The notes beneath the pieces are model-generated. The model was not told where the DNA came from and did no database searches. It saw only the letters and a program-made list of their open reading frames with translations. The position numbers and the translations under genes are program-made. Shown one piece after another: positions 45,374-53,271 of a stretch of 64,000 nucleotides of DNA. This DNA comes from Gillisia sp. Hel_I_86 (GTDB lineage Bacteria > Bacteroidota > Bacteroidia > Flavobacteriales > Flavobacteriaceae), in assembly GCF_007827275.1 (NCBI RefSeq), contig NZ_VISE01000001.1, positions 1,612,001-1,676,000 of the forward strand. Direction: 5' to 3'. The stretch's first letter is position 1; each line of letters opens with the position of its first letter.

Positions 45374-47360
45374 GTGTGTCCTGTGTTGCTTCGGGATACA
45401 ATTTAAGTAAAATTGAGGAGCAACAAAACTGTAATTGAGATGAGAGTCTCATAATTTTCTGGAAACGACCCCGGCATTTGTTTCGGGTGGAAACACGCAA
45501 GAAGGTTTTGGGGATTGGTCTCTCGGCTGGGATGTTTAGGCATACCGGTCAAACCGCCTTATGGGGCTTACCTTTCACGGGTTGGTCTTGAGCGATAAGG
45601 TCAAAGGCGCTACTGCCACTTGTAGGGTAATGTAGTTTGCTATGGTGGGGGTAAAGAAGCTGAACGAGATGTGAGTGAACCCTTGTAGAAGTGTCGTAAA
45701 CAACTTTAGTATTGTCAAAATCGAGGGATGGGCGGTCCCGAGAGACAGGACTTGACGGGAGTAACCTATTTACTGGTCAAGTGGCAATCGGCATAAAGAG
45801 GGCAGGAGCTTTACTTACGGCTCAATTACGGAACAGGAGAAGCTAATGGCAGGTGCGAAAATTCCACAACCCCGAAGGGCAAGGAAGAAATTAGCCATAC
45901 GTGCCATTAGTGACGGATTATCCCGTAGTAGCGATGAGCATCCTGTAATGGGATGGGAGCGAAGGGGCTGACTTAACAGTTTTAACTTGTATTACAACTA
46001 ATGTAGATTAGGATGATTTTCAAAGAGAAACAAAAGTCGCAACCGATAGATAAGCGACAGGTAATGGAAGCCTTTAAGAAGGTACGCAGTAACAAGGGTG
46101 CATCGGGTGTCGATAAAGTATCGATTTCCGAAGTGTCCGCTCGCCCTATGAAATACCTTTATCCCGTATGGAACAGGTTAGCGAGTGGAAGTTACTTTCC
46201 CAAGCCCGTTCGCGAAGTAGAAATACCCAAAGCAGATGGCAGGATACGGAAACTGGGCATCCCGACGGTACAAGACCGAACGGCTCAAATGGTAATTAGA
46301 GAGGAGCTGGAGCAGCTTGCAGATAAGCGGTTCAGCAAAAGTTCCTTTGGCTATCGACCGAACAAATCGGCGCACCAAGCCATAAAGCAATGCAGGGAAA
46401 ACTGTATGGCGATGGATTGGGCAATAGATTTGGACATCAAGAGTTTTTTTGATGAGATAGACCACGATTTAATGCTCAAAGCATTGGGTCACTTTACCAA
46501 AGAGAAGCACATTCACTTGTACGTGACACGTTGGTTAAAAGCCAGTGTCCAAAAGAAAGATGGGAGTGTTCATCCCCGTAGCAAAGGCACACCACAGGGA
46601 GGTGTTATAAGCCCATTATTGGCAAACATTTTCCTAGACGTTGTTTTTGACAAATGGATTGAACAGCACCATCCCGAAGTAAAGTTTGAACGATATGCAG
46701 ATGATATTATCATCCATTGTGCAAACTTCAAACAAGCCCTGCGGACTTTGGAAGCGGTAAAAGCCAGATTTGAGCAATGCAAGTTGCAGATAAAGAAAGG
46801 CAAGAGCAATATTGTTTATTGCAAGCGCAACCAAAAGAAGCACCCACCGTTCAAGGTCCACTATGTAACCTTCAGTTTTTTAGGTTTTACATTCAAACCA
46901 AGAATGGTAAAGGGCTACTACGGGAACTTTCATTTGGGTTTCACGCCCGCCATCAGCCGCCAAAGTCAAAAGCGAATCAATCAAACCTTGTTCAAGATGA
47001 AACTGCACCGTATGGTTCACTTGCGCCTGCCCGATTTGGCAGGCATTATAGCGAACAAAGTACGAGGGTGGATTCATTATTACGGCAAGGTGCGAATGAG
47101 CGAACTACATTATGTGTTCCGCTTTTTGAATATGCGACTGGCTAAATGGGTACGCAACAAATATCGGCGATTTAGGCGTAAACATTGGTTCTTTGCCTAC
47201 AAATGGTTACAGGAGACTGCCAAGCAGTTTCCCAATCTATTTGTGCATTGGCAATATGGTTTTACGCCTTAGACTTGTTAAGAAGAGCCGTATGATGTGA
47301 GAGCATCACGTACGGTTCTGAGAGAGGTTTAGGGGTGCAATTCCCCTTTACCTACTCGAC
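45374..47360 (+). mobile_element. group II intron copy 4 (1987 bp)
   Basis: Differs from the others at one noticed base (AAGAAGG instead of AAGAAGA near 45505). The empty site survives at 49171-49190 (GGCAAAAGTG|TGCTAACG), proving the exact borders GTGTG...CGAC without target duplication. Confidence 0.95.
46013..47272 (+). CDS. ltrA: group II intron reverse transcriptase/maturase (copy 4)
   Basis: Translation identical to the other three; lies antisense and downstream of the vapC gene of copy-1 VapBC cassette. Confidence 0.95.
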   Translation: MIFKEKQKSQPIDKRQVMEAFKKVRSNKGASGVDKVSISEVSARPMKYLYPVWNRLASGSYFPKPVREVEIPKADGRIRKLGIPTVQDRTAQMVIREELEQLADKRFSKSSFGYRPNKSAHQAIKQCRENCMAMDWAIDLDIKSFFDEIDHDLMLKALGHFTKEKHIHLYVTRWLKASVQKKDGSVHPRSKGTPQGGVISPLLANIFLDVVFDKWIEQHHPEVKFERYADDIIIHCANFKQALRTLEAVKARFEQCKLQIKKGKSNIVYCKRNQKKHPPFKVHYVTFSFLGFTFKPRMVKGYYGNFHLGFTPAISRQSQKRINQTLFKMKLHRMVHLRLPDLAGIIANKVRGWIHYYGKVRMSELHYVFRFLNMRLAKWVRNKYRRFRRKHWFFAYKWLQETAKQFPNLFVHWQYGFTP

Positions 47361-47362
47361 TG

Positions 47363-47761
47363 CTAACGATTAATCCAATTCTCAATTTTGATCTCTTTTA
47401 TTCTTTTGAATTCTTTGGTATTTTCTGTAACCATTATCAGTTCATTTGCAATCGCAGTAGAACCAATAAGTAAGTCAAAATCGCTAATCATTTCTCCTTT
47501 CTTTCTCAGCCGAACTTTTTCTTTTGCATAAATATTAATCGAGTTGAAAATTGGTAAAATTTTTACCTGTTCCGAAAAATTATCGATTAGTTTTAAGTTC
47601 TTTTTTGAGTTCGAACTATTTTCAGCTCCGAAAATCAATTCTGCTAACGTTATTTCTGAAATAGCACAATTATCAAGATTAACTTCTTGAAATTTCTCAA
47701 TTAAATTGAACTTTCCACGGAAGAAGTGAATACAAATATTAGTATCCAAGAGATATTTCAT
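47363..47761 (-). CDS. vapC: VapC-type PIN ribonuclease toxin (cassette copy 1)
   Basis: A 132-residue PIN protein: MKYLLDTNICIHFFRGK with the first Asp, ISEITLAELIFGAENS with the Glu, ISDFDLLIGSTAIANEL with the next Asp, VTENTKEFKRIKEIKIENW at the end. Family members cleave tRNA or rRNA. Identical to the copy at 49183-49581. Its own antitoxin gene upstream is disrupted by IS1595, yet the toxin frame is intact. Confidence 0.93.
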   Translation of the reverse strand: MKYLLDTNICIHFFRGKFNLIEKFQEVNLDNCAISEITLAELIFGAENSSNSKKNLKLIDNFSEQVKILPIFNSINIYAKEKVRLRKKGEMISDFDLLIGSTAIANELIMVTENTKEFKRIKEIKIENWINR

Positions 47762-47924
47762 TCGAAGCTTTCTGTGTTTATTTTATTTACTCTGGATGCT
47801 TTAATTTCTGAGATAATCTCATCTGAATCCCGATTATCTTCCCAGGCACCGAATAATGATTTTAAATCAAGTTTTTTTCTTGATTTGGTTTCAATGGATT
47901 TGGTCAGCTTAATGATTAGATTTT

Positions 47925-48892
47925 TTGACTTAGGCACTTAATTACTAATATTTTTTATAAGACATGGCGATGCGTTTACCATTCGTATCATAAGATTTTC
48001 GAATATTCCTTCCTTCATGAAGCTTCGGTTGAACCTATAGCAGTACTCATCCAAATAGTCCTGAAGGTCCCAGACGTGGTGGTGCATTCCCCTGAGCCAT
48101 CCCTTGAGGTTCATTATAGCCCTATGGAGATCGGGGAAATTGGGTCCTTTCTTTCCCGACGGGATCTGCACTAGATTCTCGAAGACCTTGGCCAAGGGGC
48201 CATAACCTGACCATTGGTCAGTGGTCACATTGGCATCTACAGCGATATGATGCTTCATGAAATCACCCAGCGATGCTGCATCGGCATGGGATATCTCTCG
48301 GGCGTAGAGCCTTGAAACGCCCTTTTTCTTTTTCTGAATACCAACTACCACGAGCTTTTTGCTCCCATTTTTTCTTCCACGCACCCCCTCTTCCTGTCCA
48401 CCAAAGACTGTTTCGTCCACTTCGGCGGTTCCGGTTATGGGGTGGTCTCCAGAGCTTTTCATGGCCTTCATGACCTTGCGCTTGAAAGACCAGCAGGTCT
48501 TTTGCCTAAGCTCCAATTTTCGGCTGAGTTCGGTAGAGGTGATGCCCTTTTTGTTTGTGGCCACGAAATAGACTATGTAGAACGCCTTGACAAGATCGAA
48601 CTTGACCATATGAAAAAGTGTGTTGGCAGTCGGGGACTCCGTATAATTGCAACTGGTGCACTGCCGCGAAGCAGCTGGCACGCCCTTACAGGATTTCCCA
48701 TGCCCGCATTTACGGCATAAAAAACCGTTGCCCCATTTTAGCTCTGCCAAATAGGCGAGGCAGTCTCCTTTCGAGGAATACCGTTCCTGAAACTCGAAAA
48801 GAGATAGGCTTTTAAATCTTTGCTCCATAATTTCAACAGTTGTTTGCCCTAATTTAATGACTTTATTACTAATAACAAAGTGCCTAAGTCAA
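47925..48892 (-). mobile_element. IS1595-family element (968 bp) in the antitoxin gene
   Basis: Inverted ends TTGACTTAGGCACTT / AAGTGCCTAAGTCAA, 8-bp duplication TAGATTTT (47917-47924, 48893-48900), confirmed against the uninterrupted second cassette copy. Not the same element as the one at 15128. Confidence 0.95.
47938..48828 (-). CDS. IS1595-family transposase (second type)
   Basis: A 296-residue ISXO2-like transposase: zinc ribbon CRKCGHGKSCKG...RQCTSCNYTESPTANT, catalytic Asp in GTAEVDETVFGGQE, VTTDQWSGYGPL, then the FPDLHRAIMNLKGWLRGMHHHV segment. Complete. Only distantly related to the IS1595 transposase at 15141-16064. Confidence 0.92.
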   Translation of the reverse strand: MEQRFKSLSLFEFQERYSSKGDCLAYLAELKWGNGFLCRKCGHGKSCKGVPAASRQCTSCNYTESPTANTLFHMVKFDLVKAFYIVYFVATNKKGITSTELSRKLELRQKTCWSFKRKVMKAMKSSGDHPITGTAEVDETVFGGQEEGVRGRKNGSKKLVVVGIQKKKKGVSRLYAREISHADAASLGDFMKHHIAVDANVTTDQWSGYGPLAKVFENLVQIPSGKKGPNFPDLHRAIMNLKGWLRGMHHHVWDLQDYLDEYCYRFNRSFMKEGIFENLMIRMVNASPCLIKNISN

Positions 48893-49040
48893 TAGATTTT
48901 TTTTAGCAGTATTATCTAAATTCTTTAAGTAGCCAAAGTACTTGTCTAAAATTTTATTTGAAATAGTTAAGCTCCCCATTTTCAATTTTTATGCAATTTA
49001 AGGAATTTCTTTCGGAGTTCGGATGTTTTTACATTTTTGC

Positions 49041-49170
49041 CAACGGTCTCGTATAACGACAAGTGGCGCGGAATTATGGATGCGGATTTGTCGGCTTAAC
49101 GATTTTGTTTACTATGGAAAACTAATTTACTTCTTTTCTATGAAACGCGCCATTTGCGTTATACGTTGTT
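49041..49170. repeat. array site S18 (second type)
   Basis: Same as S17: arms GTATAACG / CGTTATAC, ending GTTGTT, followed by GGCAAAAGTG without an intron. Confidence 0.92.
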
Positions 49171-49182
49171 GGCAAAAGTGTG

Positions 49183-49581
49183 CTAACGATTAATCCAATT
49201 CTCAATTTTGATCTCTTTTATTCTTTTGAATTCTTTGGTATTTTCTGTAACCATTATCAGTTCATTTGCAATCGCAGTAGAACCAATAAGTAAGTCAAAA
49301 TCGCTAATCATTTCTCCTTTCTTTCTCAGCCGAACTTTTTCTTTTGCATAAATATTAATCGAGTTGAAAATTGGTAAAATTTTTACCTGTTCCGAAAAAT
49401 TATCGATTAGTTTTAAGTTCTTTTTTGAGTTCGAACTATTTTCAGCTCCGAAAATCAATTCTGCTAACGTTATTTCTGAAATAGCACAATTATCAAGATT
49501 AACTTCTTGAAATTTCTCAATTAAATTGAACTTTCCACGGAAGAAGTGAATACAAATATTAGTATCCAAGAGATATTTCAT
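49183..49581 (-). CDS. vapC: VapC-type PIN ribonuclease toxin (cassette copy 2)
   Basis: Same protein as at 47363-47761. Here the antitoxin gene is intact and overlaps the toxin start by four bases (ATGA), the usual VapBC coupling. The stop lies 12 bases from S18. Confidence 0.93.
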   Translation of the reverse strand: MKYLLDTNICIHFFRGKFNLIEKFQEVNLDNCAISEITLAELIFGAENSSNSKKNLKLIDNFSEQVKILPIFNSINIYAKEKVRLRKKGEMISDFDLLIGSTAIANELIMVTENTKEFKRIKEIKIENWINR

Positions 49582-49823
49582 TCGAAGCTTTCTGTGTTTA
49601 TTTTATTTACTCTGGATGCTTTAATTTCTGAGATAATCTCATCTGAATCCCGATTATCTTCCCAGGCACCGAATAATGATTTTAAATCAAGTTTTTTTCT
49701 TGATTTGGTTTCAATGGATTTGGTCAGCTTAATGATTAGATTTTTTTTAGCAGTATTATCTAAATTCTTTAAGTAGCCAAAGTACTTGTCTAAAATTTTA
49801 TTTGAAATAGTTAAGCTCCCCAT
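49578..49823 (-). CDS. VapB-type antitoxin (intact copy)
   Basis: About 81 residues from ATG 49823 (MGSLTISNKILDKYFGYLKNLD); a TTG two codons upstream is possible. The C-terminal part LDLKSLFGAWEDNRDSDEIISEIKASRVN is the toxin-binding tail often seen before PIN toxins in Bacteroidota (F.GAW motif). Since the other copy is disrupted, this is the only working antitoxin for two toxin genes. Confidence 0.85.
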   Translation of the reverse strand: MGSLTISNKILDKYFGYLKNLDNTAKKNLIIKLTKSIETKSRKKLDLKSLFGAWEDNRDSDEIISEIKASRVNKINTESFE

Positions 49824-49884
49824 TTTCAATTTTTATGCAATTTAAGGAATTTCTTTCGGAGTTCGGATGTTTTTACATTTTTGC

Positions 49885-50011
49885 CAACGGTCTTGTTTAA
49901 CGCAAGTGGCGTGGAGTAGGGACGCGAACTTGTCGGTTTTATTGTTTGTTACTTGGTCTCTAAAATAACACTTTTCAGCACACTACCCGCTATTTGCTGT
50001 TAAACGATGTT
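49885..50011. repeat. array site S19
   Basis: Common type; variants TTGTCGGTTTTATTG and CAGCACACTACCCGC. Next cassette starts GTTGCGCGTT. Confidence 0.9.
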
Positions 50012-50022
50012 GTTGCGCGTTA

Positions 50023-50436
50023 TTACTCTAACTCTCCTTTTTTCTTTAAAAAATCAAAAATTATTTTATCAACGGCGGAAACTGTATTTATGTCTGCGTA
50101 GTTCAACCATTTAATTTCTTCAATTTCATTATTCTCTTTCAGAGTACCATTAAAGTCTGCTGAATAACAAGTCATTTTTACTATTATCCCGTCTTTCATT
50201 CCGTCAGACTGAGCTTTAAATGTTCCGATGTAGTTATGAGAGTTTGGCACGATTTCAACACTCAATTCTTCACGAATTTCTCTAATCAAAGTTTGTTCAT
50301 CTGATTCTCCGATTTCTCTTTTACCTCCAGGAAAATAATATTTACTTTTTCCTTTGGATTTAGTGCTCAAAACTTGACCGTCTTTTATTATTATAAGTGC
50401 AATTTTATCAATTATAGACTTCTCAGAACTTTTCAT
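50023..50436 (-). CDS. Nudix hydrolase
   Basis: A 137-residue Nudix protein. GKREIGESDEQTLIREIREELSVEI fits the Nudix box G-x5-E-x7-REUxEExGU. Such enzymes remove nucleoside diphosphate derivatives (for example oxidised nucleotides); the substrate is unknown. It begins at an ATG overlapping the stop of a 39-codon membrane-peptide gene (TAATG). A decayed relative is at 52762-53112. Confidence 0.9.
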   Translation of the reverse strand: MKSSEKSIIDKIALIIIKDGQVLSTKSKGKSKYYFPGGKREIGESDEQTLIREIREELSVEIVPNSHNYIGTFKAQSDGMKDGIIVKMTCYSADFNGTLKENNEIEEIKWLNYADINTVSAVDKIIFDFLKKKGELE

Positions 50437-50555
50437 TAACCCGTGATTATTTTAATTATCAAAAGTATAATGAAAATAATTAAAGCTATAACACCAATAA
50501 AAATTTTAAAATGGATATAGTTTTTAATGGTTTTCCAGAATGAATTATCTTCCAT
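50436..50555 (-). CDS. 39-residue single-span membrane peptide
   Basis: Starts MEDNSFWKTIKNYIHFKIF and continues with a 20-residue purely hydrophobic span (IGVIALIIFIILLIIKII), ending TG. Its stop shares two bases with the Nudix ATG. A charged, open stretch without ATG precedes it. Small coupled membrane peptides are easily missed by annotation. No family recognised. Confidence 0.5.
   Translation of the reverse strand: MEDNSFWKTIKNYIHFKIFIGVIALIIFIILLIIKIITG
50460..50467 (-). promoter_or_regulatory. -7 box (TACTTTTG) upstream of the Nudix gene
   Basis: Fits TAnnTTTG and lies 23 bases before the Nudix start, inside the small peptide gene. Confidence 0.4.
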
Positions 50556-50742
50556 TTTACACTTATTTTTTTCAGATTTATCTTCTTTATTGGATTTTTC
50601 TTTAATGCGCTACAACGGTCTTGTTTAACGCAAGTGGCGTGGAGTAGGCCCTATGTTTGTATAAAGGATAAAGCATAAGTTTCAGATATTTATTATAACA
50701 TAGTAATATCTAGTCACTTAATTACTTTAAAATCCAAAACCT

Positions 50743-51807
50743 ATGCAGACACAAAGTACACAATTCGACTTCACCGGCCAAAAAATTTATGTAGGCATCG
50801 ACACGCACCTTAAGAGCTGGAATGTAACGGTTATGATGGATCCTTATTACCAGAAAACCTTTTCACAAAATGCGAATGCTAAAACCCTCTTCAACCATCT
50901 ACAGGAGAATTATCCCGGAGGTAGTTACTTTAGTGCTTATGAAGCTGGCTTTGCGGGTTTTATGCCTCATTACCGTTTAATGGGCCTGGGTATTGAATCT
51001 ATTGTGGTGAACCCTGCAGATATTCCCACGACCGGAAAAGAAAAGGTTCAAAAGAATGATTCGAGGGATAGTAAAAAAATCGCCCGTTCGCTAAAGAACG
51101 GTGAATTGACCCCAATTTATGTTCCCTCGCTCCAGACCCTGGCGGATAGGAGCCTTGTTCGCTTGAGAAAAACGATTGCCAGGGACCTGGCAAAAACAAA
51201 GACGCAGATCAAATCTTTCCTTTATTGCAACGGGATCGATATTCCGGAAGAGTTGAGCAAGGATAACTGGACCAGGAAATTCATCAAATGGCTTACAGAA
51301 ATGGAGATTGGCCCTTTCAGGGAAACCCTGGATGGTCATTTAGCTAAGTACCATTACTTTTATGCGCAAAAGCTCGATATAAACCGAAAAGTCAAGGCAC
51401 TTTCTGTCACTGCCCGGTATAGGGAAAATATGGAACTTCTACAATCCATACCGGGAGTAGGTTATATCACGGCCATAACTTTCCTCACAGAGATAGAAAA
51501 CATAAAAAGGTTCAAAAGCCTGGACAGGCTATGCAGTTTTATAGGTTTGGTACCGTCTACCAATTCTTCCGGAGGAAACGAAAGAATCGGAGAAATCACT
51601 CCCAGAGGGCATCGTATTCTCAGGGATATTATGATAGAAGCCTCCTGGAAGGCAATAGGAAAAGATCCGGCCCTGGGAGCCACCTATTCAAAACTTGGCC
51701 ATAGAATGAAACCCAATAAGGCGATCATACGCATTACCAAAAAAATATTGAGCAGGATGAGATTCGTCCTGAATAACCAAACCCGATATGAACTGGGATA
51801 TAAATAA
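50743..51807 (+). CDS. IS1111-type IS110-family transposase (copy B)
   Basis: 354 residues; the same DEDD (VGIDTHLKSW, NDSRDSKKIA) and Transposase_20 (LLQSIPGVGYITAITF, VPSTNSSGGNER) domains as copy A, with scattered differences in the linker. Complete. Confidence 0.93.
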   Translation: MQTQSTQFDFTGQKIYVGIDTHLKSWNVTVMMDPYYQKTFSQNANAKTLFNHLQENYPGGSYFSAYEAGFAGFMPHYRLMGLGIESIVVNPADIPTTGKEKVQKNDSRDSKKIARSLKNGELTPIYVPSLQTLADRSLVRLRKTIARDLAKTKTQIKSFLYCNGIDIPEELSKDNWTRKFIKWLTEMEIGPFRETLDGHLAKYHYFYAQKLDINRKVKALSVTARYRENMELLQSIPGVGYITAITFLTEIENIKRFKSLDRLCSFIGLVPSTNSSGGNERIGEITPRGHRILRDIMIEASWKAIGKDPALGATYSKLGHRMKPNKAIIRITKKILSRMRFVLNNQTRYELGYK

Positions 51808-52180
51808 TATTAAAAGAGTAATTTATAAAACAGCTATCTTCAAGTGTGACCGTTTCCGCGTCCCTGCAGCGTTCACGACTGTCATTTAGTAGACTGCGGC
51901 GCACTTATTTATATAAACTAAACAAGACGATGCAGCTCCTTAGAGTCTGTTAATAGAAGGCTGTTTTATAATATTACAATTACTGATTAAGATAAAGCTA
52001 TAAGACCTTGAGTTTTCTTAGCCATGGAGGACAATGAATAAATTTAAAAAGGTCCCTTTTTAGAGAAGGAACCGTATTCACTGTCGAAAGCCTTATTGCT
52101 GTTGAGTTGCTCTCCAGCAGCGCTCACTTCCCCTTCAGGCTAACATGTTAAATATAAGAAAAAAGTTGTCTAAAATTTGA
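51808..52180 (+). ncRNA. candidate seek/bridge RNA region of IS1111 element B
   Basis: Nearly identical to the region in copy A (one visible change, GCGTTCACG for GCGTTAACG). The guide-like nine bases match the flank AGGGACGCG on its right side exactly. Confidence 0.55.
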
Positions 52181-52304
52181 TATACAACATAGAAGGGACG
52201 CGAACTTGTCGGCTTTGTTGTTTTTTAATTGGTCTCTAAAATAACACTTTTCAGCAGAATGCCCGCTATTTGCTGTTAAACGATGTTGTGGCGCGTTATG
52301 TTAC

Positions 52305-52754
52305 TCAATTTATTTTTTTTGGTCTTCCGTTTAAATGATTATTTATCATTTTGTATTCCCAATCACTAATTCTATTTTCTTTTAATTCTTCTTCTAAAAT
52401 ATTTGCAATCTCATCAAAATATTGTCTTTGAGAATGTCGAAATATTATCATTGGAAAAATTTCTCGTTCGCAATTCAGTTTTCTCTGGTCTGGCCAACCT
52501 TTTTCTTTAACCAATTTTAAAAGCTTTTCAGTGTTCATATTATCAATTACAGTTTGAAGCTTCATTAATGAATCATATACTTTAGTCGACTTCTGTTTCT
52601 CAAAAGTTTTAATTTTATTCATTGATCGATATTTCTGATCACTTTCAAACATTTCTGTTATTATTGCACAAAAATCAAATTTTTCCACTTTTGCATTTTG
52701 AGCAAAGCTCATATTTGATAGAAATATTATAATTATTGTCAGATATATTTTCAT
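52305..52754 (-). CDS. secreted protein of unknown function
   Basis: A 149-residue protein with signal peptide (MKIYLTIIIIFLSNMSFAQ). The mature part is helical, Lys/Glu-rich, with KGWPDQRKLNCEREIFPMIIFRHSQRQYFDEIANIL, a pattern seen in uncharacterised flavobacterial proteins; family not recognised. First gene of a cassette that also holds a decayed Nudix gene. Confidence 0.7.
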   Translation of the reverse strand: MKIYLTIIIIFLSNMSFAQNAKVEKFDFCAIITEMFESDQKYRSMNKIKTFEKQKSTKVYDSLMKLQTVIDNMNTEKLLKLVKEKGWPDQRKLNCEREIFPMIIFRHSQRQYFDEIANILEEELKENRISDWEYKMINNHLNGRPKKIN

Positions 52755-52761
52755 TGTTATT

Positions 52762-53112
52762 TTTTTAATTTTAGAAAATCAAATATTATTTTGTCAACTG
52801 CGGAAACTGTATTTATATTAGCGCAATTCAACCATTTTATATTCTCAATTTCATTATTAGGTTTTAAGAATAATAAATCATTTTAATTACTGTTTTTCTT
52901 CCATTCTGTCGGCTCGAGTTTTGAAAGTTCCGAAATATTTTTAAGAGTCAGGTATGATTTCAACACTCAATTCTTCACGTATTTCTCTAATTAACTCTCC
53001 AACTTCTCTCTTTCCTCCTTGTAAATAATATTTGCATTTCTCTTTAGATTCTGTACTCAAAACTTGAACATTTTTAATCTTTATCAGAGCTATTTTAGCA
53101 ATTTGTTCTTAG
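52762..53112 (-). pseudogene. decayed Nudix hydrolase gene
   Basis: Nucleotide resemblance to 50040-50410 is obvious: CTGCGGAAACTGTATTTAT, TTCAACCATTT, ATTTCAACACTCAATTCTTC, TTTCCTCCTTGTAAATAATA, CTCAAAACTTGAAC occur in the same order. Deletions and stops remove the reading frame, including part of the Nudix box. The cassette termini around GCGC...TTTAATGCGCTAC also resemble those of the intact Nudix cassette, so the two cassettes share ancestry. Confidence 0.8.
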
Positions 53113-53136
53113 TTCCGATTTTTGTTTAATGCGCTA

Positions 53137-53263
53137 CAACGGTCTTGTTTAACGCAAGTAGCGTGGAGTAGGGACGCGAACTTGTCGGCTTTGTTGTTTT
53201 TTACTTGGTCTCTAAAATAACACTTTTCAGCAGAATGCCCGCTATTTGCTGTTAAACGATGTT
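53137..53263. repeat. array site S21
   Basis: Common type, with AAGTAGCG instead of AAGTGGCG, which still pairs with CGCTATTT in the right half. Next cassette starts GGCAAATGTTATAT and ends ATATTTGCC. Confidence 0.9.
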
Positions 53264-53271
53264 GGCAAATG

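Larger units (their letters stand above)
47758..48979 (-). pseudogene. vapB-type antitoxin interrupted by IS1595
   Basis: The C-terminal half (47758-47924) and N-terminal half (48893-48979) are separated by the IS. The intact version is at 49578-49823. After removal of the IS and one copy of TAGATTTT the two are the same sequence. Confidence 0.92.
50649..52196 (+). mobile_element. IS1111-type IS110-family element, copy B (1548 bp)
   Basis: Same ends as copy A and the same target GTAGG|GACGCG. The guide-like CGCGTCCCT is at 51857-51865 in its 3' non-coding region. Confidence 0.9.
50613..52287. repeat. array site S20, split by IS1111 element B
   Basis: Pieces 50613-50648 and 52197-52287; common type. 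The IS sits at the same internal position as in S6. Confidence 0.9.

Noticed and set aside
45234-49884. Assembly artefact as the cause of duplicated cassettes
   Set aside because: Copies differ by exact insertions with clean target duplications and have different right neighbours, which a simple misassembly would not produce; long reads would settle it.
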